DNA of 20,199 bases from an uncultured Christensenellaceae bacterium. Lineage in GTDB: Bacteria > Bacillota > Clostridia > Christensenellales > Borkfalkiaceae. The stretch covers positions 1 to 20,199 of the forward strand of contig CAJULO010000008.1 in NCBI GenBank assembly GCA_910586945.1. The letters are read 5' to 3'. Below the pieces are notes generated by a model. That model ran no database searches. It had not been told where the DNA came from and worked only from the letters and a program-made list of their open reading frames with translations. The position numbers and the translations under genes were made by a program. The stretch's first letter is position 1; every line of letters begins with the position of its first letter. Positions 1 through 6,980 of this stretch are shown one piece after another.

Positions 1-42
1 TGCTACAATCAAGATAATAGTCAATCAAACTATTACCTTTTA

Positions 43-77
43 GTCGTTAGGTGCTACTATACCTAGCGGCTTTTTTT
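43..77 (+). terminator. Rho-independent terminator for a gene left of the window
   Basis: A 10-bp stem pairs 43-52 with 61-70 (two G-U pairs) around the loop 53-60, and a run of seven T follows at 71-77. The polarity is plus, so it should end a transcript entering from the left. One plus-strand frame entering the window stops at 41-43, directly before the stem, but its 13 visible residues are too few to call a gene. The 3' end of the converging minus-strand HTH gene overlaps the T-run. Confidence 0.7.
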
Positions 78-234
78 AGTCGCCATTTTCAAATTTTTCT
101 ACTTCTTTGATACTAATCTTATAAATACTTCCTAGTTTAAAGCATTTAATTCGCTTCTTTCTCAAATATCGCCAAACTGTACTCACTGGAACATTCCAAC
201 GAATTGCTAGCTCTTTCGGTGTCAAAAATTCCAT
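76..234 (-). CDS. Small excisionase/AlpA-like helix-turn-helix protein (52 aa)
   Basis: This is a short gene encoding a 52-aa basic protein. It starts with MEFLTPKELAIRWNV, followed by VSTVWRYLRKKRI and a short wing-like KLGSIYKIS segment. That is the layout of HTH_17 / excisionase-type MerR-like domains, in which a winged helix-turn-helix reads DNA. Family members act as recombination directionality factors or small transcription regulators in prophages and integrative elements. The start is supported by an AGGAGG ribosome site at 241-246, seven bases upstream of the ATG. A well-formed promoter (TTGACA at 405-410, TAATAT at 382-387) would give a leader of about 140 nt. It diverges from the XRE regulator at 450, a typical phage or ICE control arrangement. 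No integrase is visible here, so the excisionase role is inferred from family and context. It could equally be a plain regulator. Confidence 0.75.
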   Translation of the reverse strand: MEFLTPKELAIRWNVPVSTVWRYLRKKRIKCFKLGSIYKISIKEVEKFENGD

Positions 235-358
235 ATATTACCTCCTTTTTACTTTTAGACTTTATTTTGTTTGATTTTTCTTTATTTTTGTTATATAATA
301 TAAAAAAATAAAACAAATTAAGTAAATATTTTTATAACAGCATTTTATTTTATTTTTC

Positions 359-433
359 TTTACTTACTGTTACTTGTCTTTATATTATCATAATTATTTT
401 TACTTGTCAACTGTTTTTGTTACTTTTTAATAT
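359..433. promoter_or_regulatory. Divergent promoters with phased KTTACTT operator-like repeats
   Basis: The minus promoter is TTGACA (405-410), 17-bp spacer, TAATAT (382-387). The plus promoter is TTGTCA (404-409), 18-bp spacer, TAATAT (428-433); its predicted start near 440 leaves only about 10 nt of leader before the XRE gene. The two -35 boxes overlap. The heptamer KTTACTT (K = G or T) occurs at 359, 369, 399 and 419, so the offsets are 10, 30 and 20 bp, on one helix face. The copies at 369 and 399 extend to TTACTTGTC. These are plausible binding sites for the neighbouring XRE repressor, but the background is AT-rich and no binding is shown. Confidence 0.55.
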
Positions 434-449
434 TATTTAAGGAGAAAAT

Positions 450-818
450 ATGTTTTACAAAAAATTAGAAAGAATTTGTTTTGAAAATGGTATTAGCGTA
501 CGATATGTAGCAACACAAATTGGGTTAAGTCCTCAGTCTGCTTTAGGTTGGAAAAATGGGTCACAGCCATCACCAGCAACTATTAAAAAGCTTGCAGAAT
601 ATTTTAATGTTAGTATTGAATATTTTCTCGATACAGCAACTACAGCTGACCATGGGAGCATTGCCTTTTCTGGCTCTAATAATAATTTTTTTGCCCAAAC
701 ACAAAATCAAGCTCCTTTAGGAGAGCTTGAAGAAGAAATTTTAAACTTATGTAAAAAAATGTCAATAAAGCAAAAAATGGAGCTGCTACAAACTGCATAC
801 TCCATTTTAGAAAAATAA
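450..818 (+). CDS. XRE/Cro-CI family transcriptional regulator (phage repressor-like, 122 aa)
   Basis: This is a DNA-binding regulator of the lambda-repressor-like (HTH_3) fold. Residues about 5-60 form the helix-turn-helix domain, with SVRYVATQIGLSPQSALGWK as helices 2-3 and SPATIKKLAEYFNVSIEYFL as the conserved end. A low-complexity Asn/Gln/Ser linker (about 70-90) leads to a short helical C-terminus (about 92-122) rich in Glu, Lys and Leu that may dimerise. There is no RecA-dependent peptidase domain, so any induction would differ from that of classic CI. The ribosome site AAGGAG (440-445) lies five bases before the ATG. It is the only plus-strand gene here and diverges from the small HTH gene; a strong hairpin terminator follows at once. 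Clostridial prophages and ICEs often carry such proteins as the master repressor. Autoregulation through the upstream repeats is inferred. Confidence 0.85.
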   Translation: MFYKKLERICFENGISVRYVATQIGLSPQSALGWKNGSQPSPATIKKLAEYFNVSIEYFLDTATTADHGSIAFSGSNNNFFAQTQNQAPLGELEEEILNLCKKMSIKQKMELLQTAYSILEK

Positions 819-846
819 AAAGGGAGCAATTACTGCTCCCTTTTTA
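818..846. terminator. Bidirectional intrinsic terminator
   Basis: The 7-bp stem GGGAGCA/TGCTCCC (822-828 with 834-840) has a 5-base loop and is extended by A-T pairs. T-runs follow in both directions (841-845 on plus, 815-821 on minus). It ends the XRE gene on the plus strand and can also end the tRNA-Leu transcript arriving on the minus strand. Confidence 0.85.
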
Positions 847-860
847 AATATAAAATTAAA

Positions 861-899
861 ATTGAAAAATCTATTCTTATTAAAGTTCGAATTTTCAAT
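861..899. repeat. AT-rich inverted repeat between terminator and tRNA-Leu
   Basis: ATTGAAAA at 861-868 and TTTTCAAT at 892-899 form an 8-bp stem around a 23-base loop, directly 3' of tRNA-Leu. It may be a weak secondary terminator or part of an element boundary. Its A+T content makes chance pairing possible. Confidence 0.3.
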
Positions 900-902
900 A
901 TT

Positions 903-985
903 TGGTGTGAAGGATGGGACTTGAACCCACACGGAAAATCCATACGCCCCTCAAACGTACGCGTCTGCCATTTCGCCACCCTCAC
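903..985 (-). tRNA. tRNA-Leu(GAG)
   Basis: On the minus strand the acceptor GTGAGGG (985-979) pairs with CCTTCAC (913-907) with one G-U pair. A73 is at 906 and an encoded CCA at 905-903. The anticodon stem TACGT/GCGTA encloses the loop TTGAGGG, giving anticodon GAG. A long variable arm (GGA..TCC) fits the class II tRNA-Leu fold, and the T loop is TTCAAGT. This tRNA reads CUC/CUU. It is transcribed in the same direction as the transglycosylase gene, from its own promoter just upstream. Confidence 0.95.
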
Positions 986-999
986 TTATTTATGCCTAT

Positions 1000-1028
1000 A
1001 TATTAGCATAATTTTTAGCCTTTGTCAA
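1000..1028 (-). promoter_or_regulatory. Sigma-A promoter of tRNA-Leu
   Basis: Read on the minus strand, TTGACA (1028-1023), a 17-bp spacer and TAATAT (1005-1000) predict a start near 993, about 8 nt before the mature tRNA end. It lies between the transglycosylase stop codon and the tRNA. Confidence 0.8.
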
Positions 1029-1042
1029 CAATTGTATTTCTT

Positions 1043-1579
1043 CTACTTCTGTATTTTTCTATAAATTTTATAAAATCTTTCAACTTTTATAACATAGTCA
1101 TTCGTCTCTTTATAAGGAATTGAATCAAGTTTATCTCCTAAACTTAAATTATTCTGTCTTAACCATTTTAGTACTGTTCCTTCTCCAGCATTATATGCCG
1201 CTAAAACAGTTTTCCTATCTATAAACTTATTCTGTAAATATTGTAAATACCATGCTCCCATTTTTATATTATCACGATAATTGTTTATATCTAAATCTTC
1301 ATGTAATGTCTCAGTTATAAACTGTGCCGTTCTTGGCATGAGTTGCATTAAACCAACAGCGCCTACTCGACTCATAACATTTGCTTGAAAATTACTTTCT
1401 ACCTTCATAACTGCTAAAATTAAATTTTTATCTACTCCAAATTGCTCCGCTACAATGTTCACTTCCCGTTTATATTGTTTTGGAATATAGAAAAAATAAA
1501 ATGCAATTGATATTAAACTTACAATTAAAATGAAAATAGCTATAAAACTAGTGGCAATTATCCATTTTTTCAATTTCAT
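1043..1579 (-). CDS. Membrane-anchored lytic murein transglycosylase (SLT domain, 178 aa)
   Basis: The protein cleaves the MurNAc-GlcNAc bond of peptidoglycan, forming 1,6-anhydro ends, outside the membrane. Residues 6-31 are a single hydrophobic segment (uncleaved anchor or signal peptide). The rest is one family-1 SLT domain: the VESNF motif with catalytic Glu61, AVGLMQLMP (74-82) and AAYNAGEGTV (127-136) are all present. It is shorter than Gram-negative Slt70 and matches the compact single-domain transglycosylases of Bacillota. Its start overlaps the end of coaE by 32 bp, and polA-coaE-transglycosylase is a recurring order in Clostridia and Negativicutes, so it is probably cotranscribed with them. 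AAAGG lies about seven bases upstream of the ATG. A housekeeping or sporulation role cannot be told from sequence. Confidence 0.9.
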   Translation of the reverse strand: MKLKKWIIATSFIAIFILIVSLISIAFYFFYIPKQYKREVNIVAEQFGVDKNLILAVMKVESNFQANVMSRVGAVGLMQLMPRTAQFITETLHEDLDINNYRDNIKMGAWYLQYLQNKFIDRKTVLAAYNAGEGTVLKWLRQNNLSLGDKLDSIPYKETNDYVIKVERFYKIYRKIQK

Positions 1580-2156
1580 GCAATACCTTTTGAATTTGAT
1601 ACTCTAAATATTCTACATCTTTGGTATTCTCTATAATAGTATGTACAATATTTATAGGATTTGCATAATTAAATTGATTTTTTATGCGTTTTTCAATTTC
1701 ACATGTCAATAAATTATCTCGCAATTTTACAGATTGTATTCTATTTTCTAGCGGACGCATAATGACAAATACATGATCAAATAGTTTTTCAAAACCTCCT
1801 TCGAAAAGAAGTGGAACTTCTGCAAAACAAATATTTTCCCTGCAACTCTGCATTTTTTGCAATAGATTTTGCATGATAACAGGATGTGTAATAGCATTTA
1901 AAGTTTGTAATTGCATAGCATCATTAAAAATTTCTTCCGCTAGCTTCTTTCTATTTACCACATCATTTTCAACAACATTAGGAAAGGATTTTGCAATCTT
2001 AGCAAATATAAGTTTATCATTATAAATATCTCTTGCAATAGCATCACAACTAAAAACCATATACCCCAACTCTTGTAAAATAGATAATACTGTTGATTTA
2101 CCACTACCAATTCCACCCGTTATAGCAATTTTATATGGTTTTTTATTTTGTTTCAT
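1548..2156 (-). CDS. coaE: Dephospho-CoA kinase
   Basis: CoaE phosphorylates the 3'-hydroxyl of dephospho-CoA with ATP, the last step of cytosolic coenzyme A synthesis. The P-loop GGIGSGKS is at 14-21. The substrate-binding stretch CDAIARDIY follows, and then VPLLFEGGFE and a lid-like basic segment ending EKRIKNQ. At 202 aa it has the usual bacterial length (about 200). The start ATG sits inside the last codons of polA (14-bp overlap) with no strong ribosome site of its own, which fits translational coupling. The 3' end overlaps the transglycosylase gene. The identification rests on the P-loop, length, motifs and gene order. Confidence 0.95.
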   Translation of the reverse strand: MKQNKKPYKIAITGGIGSGKSTVLSILQELGYMVFSCDAIARDIYNDKLIFAKIAKSFPNVVENDVVNRKKLAEEIFNDAMQLQTLNAITHPVIMQNLLQKMQSCRENICFAEVPLLFEGGFEKLFDHVFVIMRPLENRIQSVKLRDNLLTCEIEKRIKNQFNYANPINIVHTIIENTKDVEYLEYQIQKVLHEIEKMDNCH

Positions 2157-4695
2157 ACCAATTTGACCCTATTTTCATATTTACAACAAGTGGAACAGCT
2201 AACTGCATCACTCCTTCCATTTCTTCCCGTAAAATTGTTTGTACAATGTCGCACTCTGTTTTATATATATCAATAACAAGTTCATCGTGAATTTGCAATA
2301 TCAGTTGTGATTTTAACTGATTTTTAAGCATACGATTATAAACATTCACCATGGCAAGTTTAATGATATCTGCACTGCTACCTTGCAACGGCATATTCAT
2401 AGCCGCACGCTCTCCAAATTGTCGTACTGCAAAATTTGAAGATTGTAATTCTTGAATGTAGCGTTTTCTCCCCATTATCGTTTTCACATATCCTGTCTCT
2501 TTTGCAAACTTTACATTCTCCTCCATAAAAGTTTTTACTTCTGGATACTTTTCAAAATACCTTTTGATATATTCTCCTGCTTTAACATTACTGATATTTA
2601 AGTTATTCGCAAGACCAAATGCACTCATACCATAGATGATACCAAAATTTACCGACTTCGCTACAGCACGCATATTGCTATCTACTTTATCCAAAGGTAA
2701 CTCAAAAATTTGACTTGCCGTCATTCTATGAATATCTTCTGCATTTTGATATTGTGCAATCAAGAGTGGACTTTTAGATAAATGTGCCAAGAGTCGTAGC
2801 TCTATTTGAGAATAATCAGCAGCAATTAATAGTCTATCTTTTGCTCTAGGAATAAAAAGTTTTCGCAGTTCCTGTCTATTATCCCGCACCGGTATATTCT
2901 GCAAATTTGGATTAAGTGAAGACAGACGCCCTGTTGAAGTTTGGACTTGATTAAATGTCGTATGCAACAATGCATCTTTATCCTGTAAATTTTTAAAAGG
3001 TTCAATATAGGTAGAAAGTAGTTTTTGATATTGCCGCATACGCAAAACTTGACTTACAATTGCATAGTCTGGAGCCAATTTTTCTAAAATGTCTGCACTT
3101 GTTGCATATTTTCCATTTTTATTTTTTTTACCATAAGGTAATTTTAATTTTTCAAATAAAATCGACCCAAGCTGTGCTGGAGAATTTACATTGAATTTTT
3201 CCCCTGCAAGCATTACAATTTTTTCCATTGCATCTTCATATTCTGTCTTATAATATTTTTCAAATTCCACTAGCGTGTCATTATCTACTTTTACACCATT
3301 TTTTTCCATTAAAAATAATATTTTTGCAAGAGGCAACTCAATATTTTTATATAAATTAACAAGTTCTTCCTTCTCTAATTTTGTATAATATTCTGTGTAC
3401 ATCATCATAATGGCATAAGCTGGAAAATTTTCATCAAACCCTTCTAACTGTAAAATAGCATTAAAATCATCTTCATATCCACTATAGGCTACTAGATATT
3501 TTATCAGCGCAATATCTTCAATTTCTGCCTGTATTGTCAAATTTTCCTGTTCAAAAATATATAAGTTGTCTTTATAATTATAGAGCAAAACTTTACAATC
3601 TTTTAAATTTAAAATTTTTTGTAAAAAAGTTTTTCCAACTTCTGTCGATAACCCATGACTTAAAAGGTCATTCTTATAATAAAAAATATATTCCTGTCCT
3701 GCTGCATACATATGCCACTTCTCCGCAAACAACGCAATAGCTACTATTCTTGTAGAACAAATTTCACTTAATAAATGCTCTAAAATTTTTTCACTTTCAA
3801 TGACTGCACTTTTTACATTTACTGCAATATAGTCCTGTCCATCTTCAAAAATATCTAGCTTTAATAGAGATTTAAAATCCATTTGTTGCCATTCTTTTTT
3901 GACTGCATGAGAAAACGGCATCTTTAATGAACATTCTTCTATCGTTATATCTAATGGCACATCTCTATCAATAGTTGCAAGTTGTTTGGAAAGCATTGCC
4001 TTATCTTGATTTTCAGCTAGTTTTTTATGCAAAGCTCCACTAATATTTTCTAGATTATTATAAATATTTTCAACTGTCTTATATTTTTCTATTAAGGAAA
4101 ATGCTGTCTTTTCTCCCACCCCTGGTACGCCAGAAATATTGTCAGAATTATCGCCCATAAGTGCCTTTAATTCTATTGTTTGGTAGGGTTGATATCCCAA
4201 AACTTCCTCAAAATTCTCAAGATTTAACTTAAGTAATTCACTTACTCCGGTTTTAGTAATATATACATCGGTATTCTCATCTACAAGCTGATAGCAGTCT
4301 CTATCTCCACTGATAATGATTGATTTTGTATCCTTAAATTTTTTAGATAATGTGCCTAGAATATCATCTGCTTCATATCCCGCTTCTTCACAAATTTTAA
4401 TTTGCATAAGTTGTAATAGATTTTTTAATCTATCTATTTGCACAGCAAGTTCTTGTGGCATACCTTTTCGTGTGCCCTTATAGCTTTCATCTAATTTATG
4501 CCGAAAAGTTGGTTCTTTTACATCAAAGGCAACAACGAGTTCTGTGGGTTTTATATCCTCTATCAATTTTAATAGTAATTTTGTAAAACCAAAAATCGCA
4601 TTCGTTGGATATCCATTTTTATCCGTCAATAATTTTGTTGCATAATACGCTCTATTTAAAAGACTATTGCCATCAATGAGTAATAATTTATGCAT
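2143..4695 (-). CDS. polA: DNA polymerase I, proofreading site degenerate
   Basis: This 850-aa repair and Okazaki-maturation polymerase has all the expected regions. The N-terminal 5' nuclease (about 1-290) has GYEADDILG, ISGDRDCYQL and GDNSDNISGVPGVGEKT. The middle domain (about 295-460) has the position of the 3'-5' exonuclease but shows IALFAEK where DxE metal ligands are expected, so it is probably inactive, as in Bacillus and Thermus enzymes. The C-terminal polymerase has motif A (DYSQIELRLLAHLS), motif B (RAVAKSVNFGIIYG) and motif C (QIHDELVID). An AAGGAG site (4706-4701) lies before the ATG. The stop overlaps coaE. A hairpin lies between this gene and the upstream ABC-F gene, so polA either has a promoter I could not define or is reached by read-through. 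Confidence 0.97.
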   Translation of the reverse strand: MHKLLLIDGNSLLNRAYYATKLLTDKNGYPTNAIFGFTKLLLKLIEDIKPTELVVAFDVKEPTFRHKLDESYKGTRKGMPQELAVQIDRLKNLLQLMQIKICEEAGYEADDILGTLSKKFKDTKSIIISGDRDCYQLVDENTDVYITKTGVSELLKLNLENFEEVLGYQPYQTIELKALMGDNSDNISGVPGVGEKTAFSLIEKYKTVENIYNNLENISGALHKKLAENQDKAMLSKQLATIDRDVPLDITIEECSLKMPFSHAVKKEWQQMDFKSLLKLDIFEDGQDYIAVNVKSAVIESEKILEHLLSEICSTRIVAIALFAEKWHMYAAGQEYIFYYKNDLLSHGLSTEVGKTFLQKILNLKDCKVLLYNYKDNLYIFEQENLTIQAEIEDIALIKYLVAYSGYEDDFNAILQLEGFDENFPAYAIMMMYTEYYTKLEKEELVNLYKNIELPLAKILFLMEKNGVKVDNDTLVEFEKYYKTEYEDAMEKIVMLAGEKFNVNSPAQLGSILFEKLKLPYGKKNKNGKYATSADILEKLAPDYAIVSQVLRMRQYQKLLSTYIEPFKNLQDKDALLHTTFNQVQTSTGRLSSLNPNLQNIPVRDNRQELRKLFIPRAKDRLLIAADYSQIELRLLAHLSKSPLLIAQYQNAEDIHRMTASQIFELPLDKVDSNMRAVAKSVNFGIIYGMSAFGLANNLNISNVKAGEYIKRYFEKYPEVKTFMEENVKFAKETGYVKTIMGRKRYIQELQSSNFAVRQFGERAAMNMPLQGSSADIIKLAMVNVYNRMLKNQLKSQLILQIHDELVIDIYKTECDIVQTILREEMEGVMQLAVPLVVNMKIGSNWYETK

Positions 4696-4715
4696 TTTTG
4701 CTCCTTTATTCAGAT

Positions 4716-4746
4716 AAAGACCGCAAATATACTCTCTGCGGTCTTT
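4716..4746 (-). terminator. Hairpin terminator between ykpA-like gene and polA
   Basis: AAAGACCGCA (4716-4725) pairs perfectly with TGCGGTCTTT (4737-4746) around an 11-base loop, 15 bp downstream of the ABC-F stop. The U-rich side is short (TTTAT on the minus strand), so termination may be partial. The same stem read on plus has four T at its end. It may tune read-through into polA. Confidence 0.65.
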
Positions 4747-4760
4747 TAATAAACTGTTCT

Positions 4761-6332
4761 CTATGCTTTTGCTAAATATTCATCATAAGTAATATGTTTA
4801 TCAAACACTTTTGTATCTTGTATTTCTATAATTCTATTTGCAACGGTATTCATTAGTTCATGGTCATGAGATGTAAATAAAATACAACCTTTATAATTTG
4901 TCATTCCATTATTTAATGCTGTAATAGACTCCAAATCTAAATGATTGGTAGGTTCATCCATAATCAGCAAATTTCCTGCTTCAAGCATCATCTTCGCCAT
5001 CATACAACGCATTTTTTCTCCTCCAGATAGCACATTTGCCTTTTTGAGTGCCTCTTCACCAGAGAAAAGCATACGCCCTAACCATCCCCGCAAAAACTCT
5101 TCATAATTTTCTTTAGAGTATTGACTGAGCCATTGTACTAAATTTAAATTGACATTTTTAAAGTAATCGTCATTATTTTGTGGTAAATATGTCGCTGTAA
5201 TTGTCTTTCCCCATTGTATACTGCCACTATCTGCCTCTTCTTTGCCTATTAAAATATCAAATAGCATTGTGATTGTCGTCGATTTATCGCTGAGAAAAGC
5301 AATTTTATCTCCCTTTTGCACAATAAAATCTAAGTTTGTAAAATATCCTTTTTTAGTAAGTCCATTTACAAATAAAATATCATTACCTATTTCTTTTTCA
5401 AACTTAAAGTCAATATATGGATATTTTCGCAAAGAAGGTTTGATATCGTTGATTGTAAGACGCTCTAACTCTTTTTTACGAGAAGTTGCCTGTTTGGATT
5501 TAGATGCATTTGCTGAAAAGCGTGCAATAAATTCTTGCAATTCTTTTGCCCTTTGTTCCGCCTTTTTATTTTGGTCTTTCATTTGACGAGCTATGAGTTG
5601 GCTAGTTTGATACCAAAAGTCATAATTTCCTAAGAACATCTGTATTTTTCCAAAATCAACATCACAGATATAGGTGCAAACTTTATTTAAAAAATGCCGG
5701 TTATGTGATACGATAATAATAATATTTTCAAAATTGAGTAGATAATTTTCCAACCAACGCACTGTCTTTATATCTAAGTTGTTGGTTGGTTCATCTAAGA
5801 GTAGCACATCTGGTTTTCCAAATAAAGCTTGTGCAAGCAAAACTTTCACCTTCATTTTTGCATCAAGTTCACCCATAAGTATATGATGATAGTTGACATC
5901 AATATCCAATTCACTAAGGAGCATTTGCGCTTCATTTTCCGCTTCCCAACCACCAAGTTCAGCAAATTCCGCCTCCAATTCTGAAGCTTTTATACCATCC
6001 TCTTCATTGAAGTCCGCTTTAGCATAAAGTGCATCTTTCGCGTCTGCAATCTCCATTAGTCTTTTATGACCGAGCATAACAGTACGCAAAACTGTTTCAT
6101 TATCATAATCATTTTGATTTTGTTTTAATACAGATAAGCGCTCATTTTTATCTAGAGCAACATCTCCTTTATTGGGTTCAATTTCGCCAGATAAAATCTT
6201 TAAGAAGGTAGATTTACCTGCTCCATTTGCACCAATAATACCATAACAATTACCCTTTGTGAATTTTAAATTTACATCTTCGAATAATTTTTTGCTTGCA
6301 AACTGCAAGCTTACATTGTTTACTGATAGCAT
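4761..6332 (-). CDS. ykpA: ABC-F ATPase of the YkpA/YbiT type, second P-loop degenerate
   Basis: ABC-F proteins are soluble ATPases with two nucleotide-binding domains and no membrane part; most act on the ribosome. Domain 1 has Walker A GANGAGKS (34-41), an unusual signature segment (MGELDAKMK, about 153-161), Walker B LLLDEPTNN (177-185) and VSHNRHF. The linker has the charged FSANASKSKQATSRKKELE stretch typical of the YbiT/YkpA branch. Domain 2 keeps LSGGEK (435-440) and LIMDEPTNHLD, but its Walker A position reads LSDKSTTITM (about 347-356), without the Gly-rich loop. From memory, Bacillus subtilis YkpA shows the same degenerate second loop, so this looks like a branch trait and not damage. 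At 523 aa it is the usual size. An AGAGGAA site precedes the ATG and a good promoter lies upstream. It is not an obvious antibiotic-resistance ABC-F. Confidence 0.93.
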   Translation of the reverse strand: MLSVNNVSLQFASKKLFEDVNLKFTKGNCYGIIGANGAGKSTFLKILSGEIEPNKGDVALDKNERLSVLKQNQNDYDNETVLRTVMLGHKRLMEIADAKDALYAKADFNEEDGIKASELEAEFAELGGWEAENEAQMLLSELDIDVNYHHILMGELDAKMKVKVLLAQALFGKPDVLLLDEPTNNLDIKTVRWLENYLLNFENIIIIVSHNRHFLNKVCTYICDVDFGKIQMFLGNYDFWYQTSQLIARQMKDQNKKAEQRAKELQEFIARFSANASKSKQATSRKKELERLTINDIKPSLRKYPYIDFKFEKEIGNDILFVNGLTKKGYFTNLDFIVQKGDKIAFLSDKSTTITMLFDILIGKEEADSGSIQWGKTITATYLPQNNDDYFKNVNLNLVQWLSQYSKENYEEFLRGWLGRMLFSGEEALKKANVLSGGEKMRCMMAKMMLEAGNLLIMDEPTNHLDLESITALNNGMTNYKGCILFTSHDHELMNTVANRIIEIQDTKVFDKHITYDEYLAKA

Positions 6333-6359
6333 AACATTCCTCTACTTTTATATATTATC

Positions 6360-6388
6360 AGTATACCATATTTTTAGTAAGCTGGCAA
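6360..6388 (-). promoter_or_regulatory. Sigma-A promoter of the ykpA-like gene
   Basis: On the minus strand, TTGCCA (6388-6383), a 17-bp spacer and TATACT (6365-6360) predict a start near 6353, about 20 nt before the ATG. The -35 box abuts the stop codon of the glycosylase gene. Confidence 0.75.
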
Positions 6389-6886
6389 TTAAAAATACTC
6401 CTTCTTTTCAATTTTTGCAAGAACTTGATACCATGCCTCTGCAGAAAATCTTGTATTTGCTGGACTTGTTGACGGCAACTTATAACAGGGATATTGCAAT
6501 TTACTATATCTCTTTAAATAGAATTTATAGGCAGTTGCACCGTTACACGCTATTGCATGTATTTGACTATTTTGCAAAATTGGCATTAAATCTACTAAAG
6601 CATAATTTTGTATTGCACTATCTAAGGAACCTACAATATTGCAACTTTCTACAATATCCCATAGAGCAATATGCTTTTGTAAAAGTAGTTCTCTTTTTTT
6701 ATCAATGCTATTTGGCAATGCAACATGAAAAAAACTAGAAAGCACTTTCCAAAATCTATTTTGTTTGTTGCCATAATAAAATGCTTCTTCTCTACTTTTC
6801 ACCGATGGAAAACTACCTAAAATTAAAAATTTACTCTCTTTATTATACACTGGCATAAAACCAAATTTTTTTTCATCTGTTTGCAT
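6389..6886 (-). CDS. DNA-deoxyinosine glycosylase-like protein (UDG superfamily, HDG family)
   Basis: This 165-aa protein belongs to the uracil-DNA glycosylase fold, most like the hypoxanthine-DNA glycosylase (HDG, family 6) branch that removes deaminated bases in base excision repair. The first motif is ILGSFPSVKSREEAFYYGN (22-40), followed by NRFW (43-46), in the place of the water-activating and base-binding loop. The last motif, LPSTSPANT (137-145), matches the minor-groove insertion loop. A central IACNGATAYKFY segment (112-123) is the usual beta strand plus Gly-Ala turn. The length fits the family. The ribosome site is weak (TAGGTAG). It is a monocistronic-looking gene between the M16 peptidase and ykpA. 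Hypoxanthine specificity is a family inference; uracil or xanthine activity cannot be excluded. Confidence 0.8.
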   Translation of the reverse strand: MQTDEKKFGFMPVYNKESKFLILGSFPSVKSREEAFYYGNKQNRFWKVLSSFFHVALPNSIDKKRELLLQKHIALWDIVESCNIVGSLDSAIQNYALVDLMPILQNSQIHAIACNGATAYKFYLKRYSKLQYPCYKLPSTSPANTRFSAEAWYQVLAKIEKKEYF

Positions 6887-6980
6887 ACATCTACCTAGGA
6901 ATACTAAAATTTAGATAAAACAATAAATCAACTTTTACATATAGTACTGTGTGTGACATAAACTACTGCAATAGCTCACC

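Noticed and set aside
2..43. C-terminus of a plus-strand gene from the left
   Set aside because: Only 13 residues are visible, with no recognisable motif; the terminator after it is the sole support.
235..449. CRISPR-like repetition in the AT-rich divergent region
   Set aside because: The repeats are 7-9 bases, irregularly spaced and without unique spacers of constant length; they fit operators better.
6259..6738. Plus-strand open frame opposite the glycosylase and ykpA genes
   Set aside because: It overlaps two well-supported minus-strand genes and its translation is low-complexity, aromatic-rich antisense.
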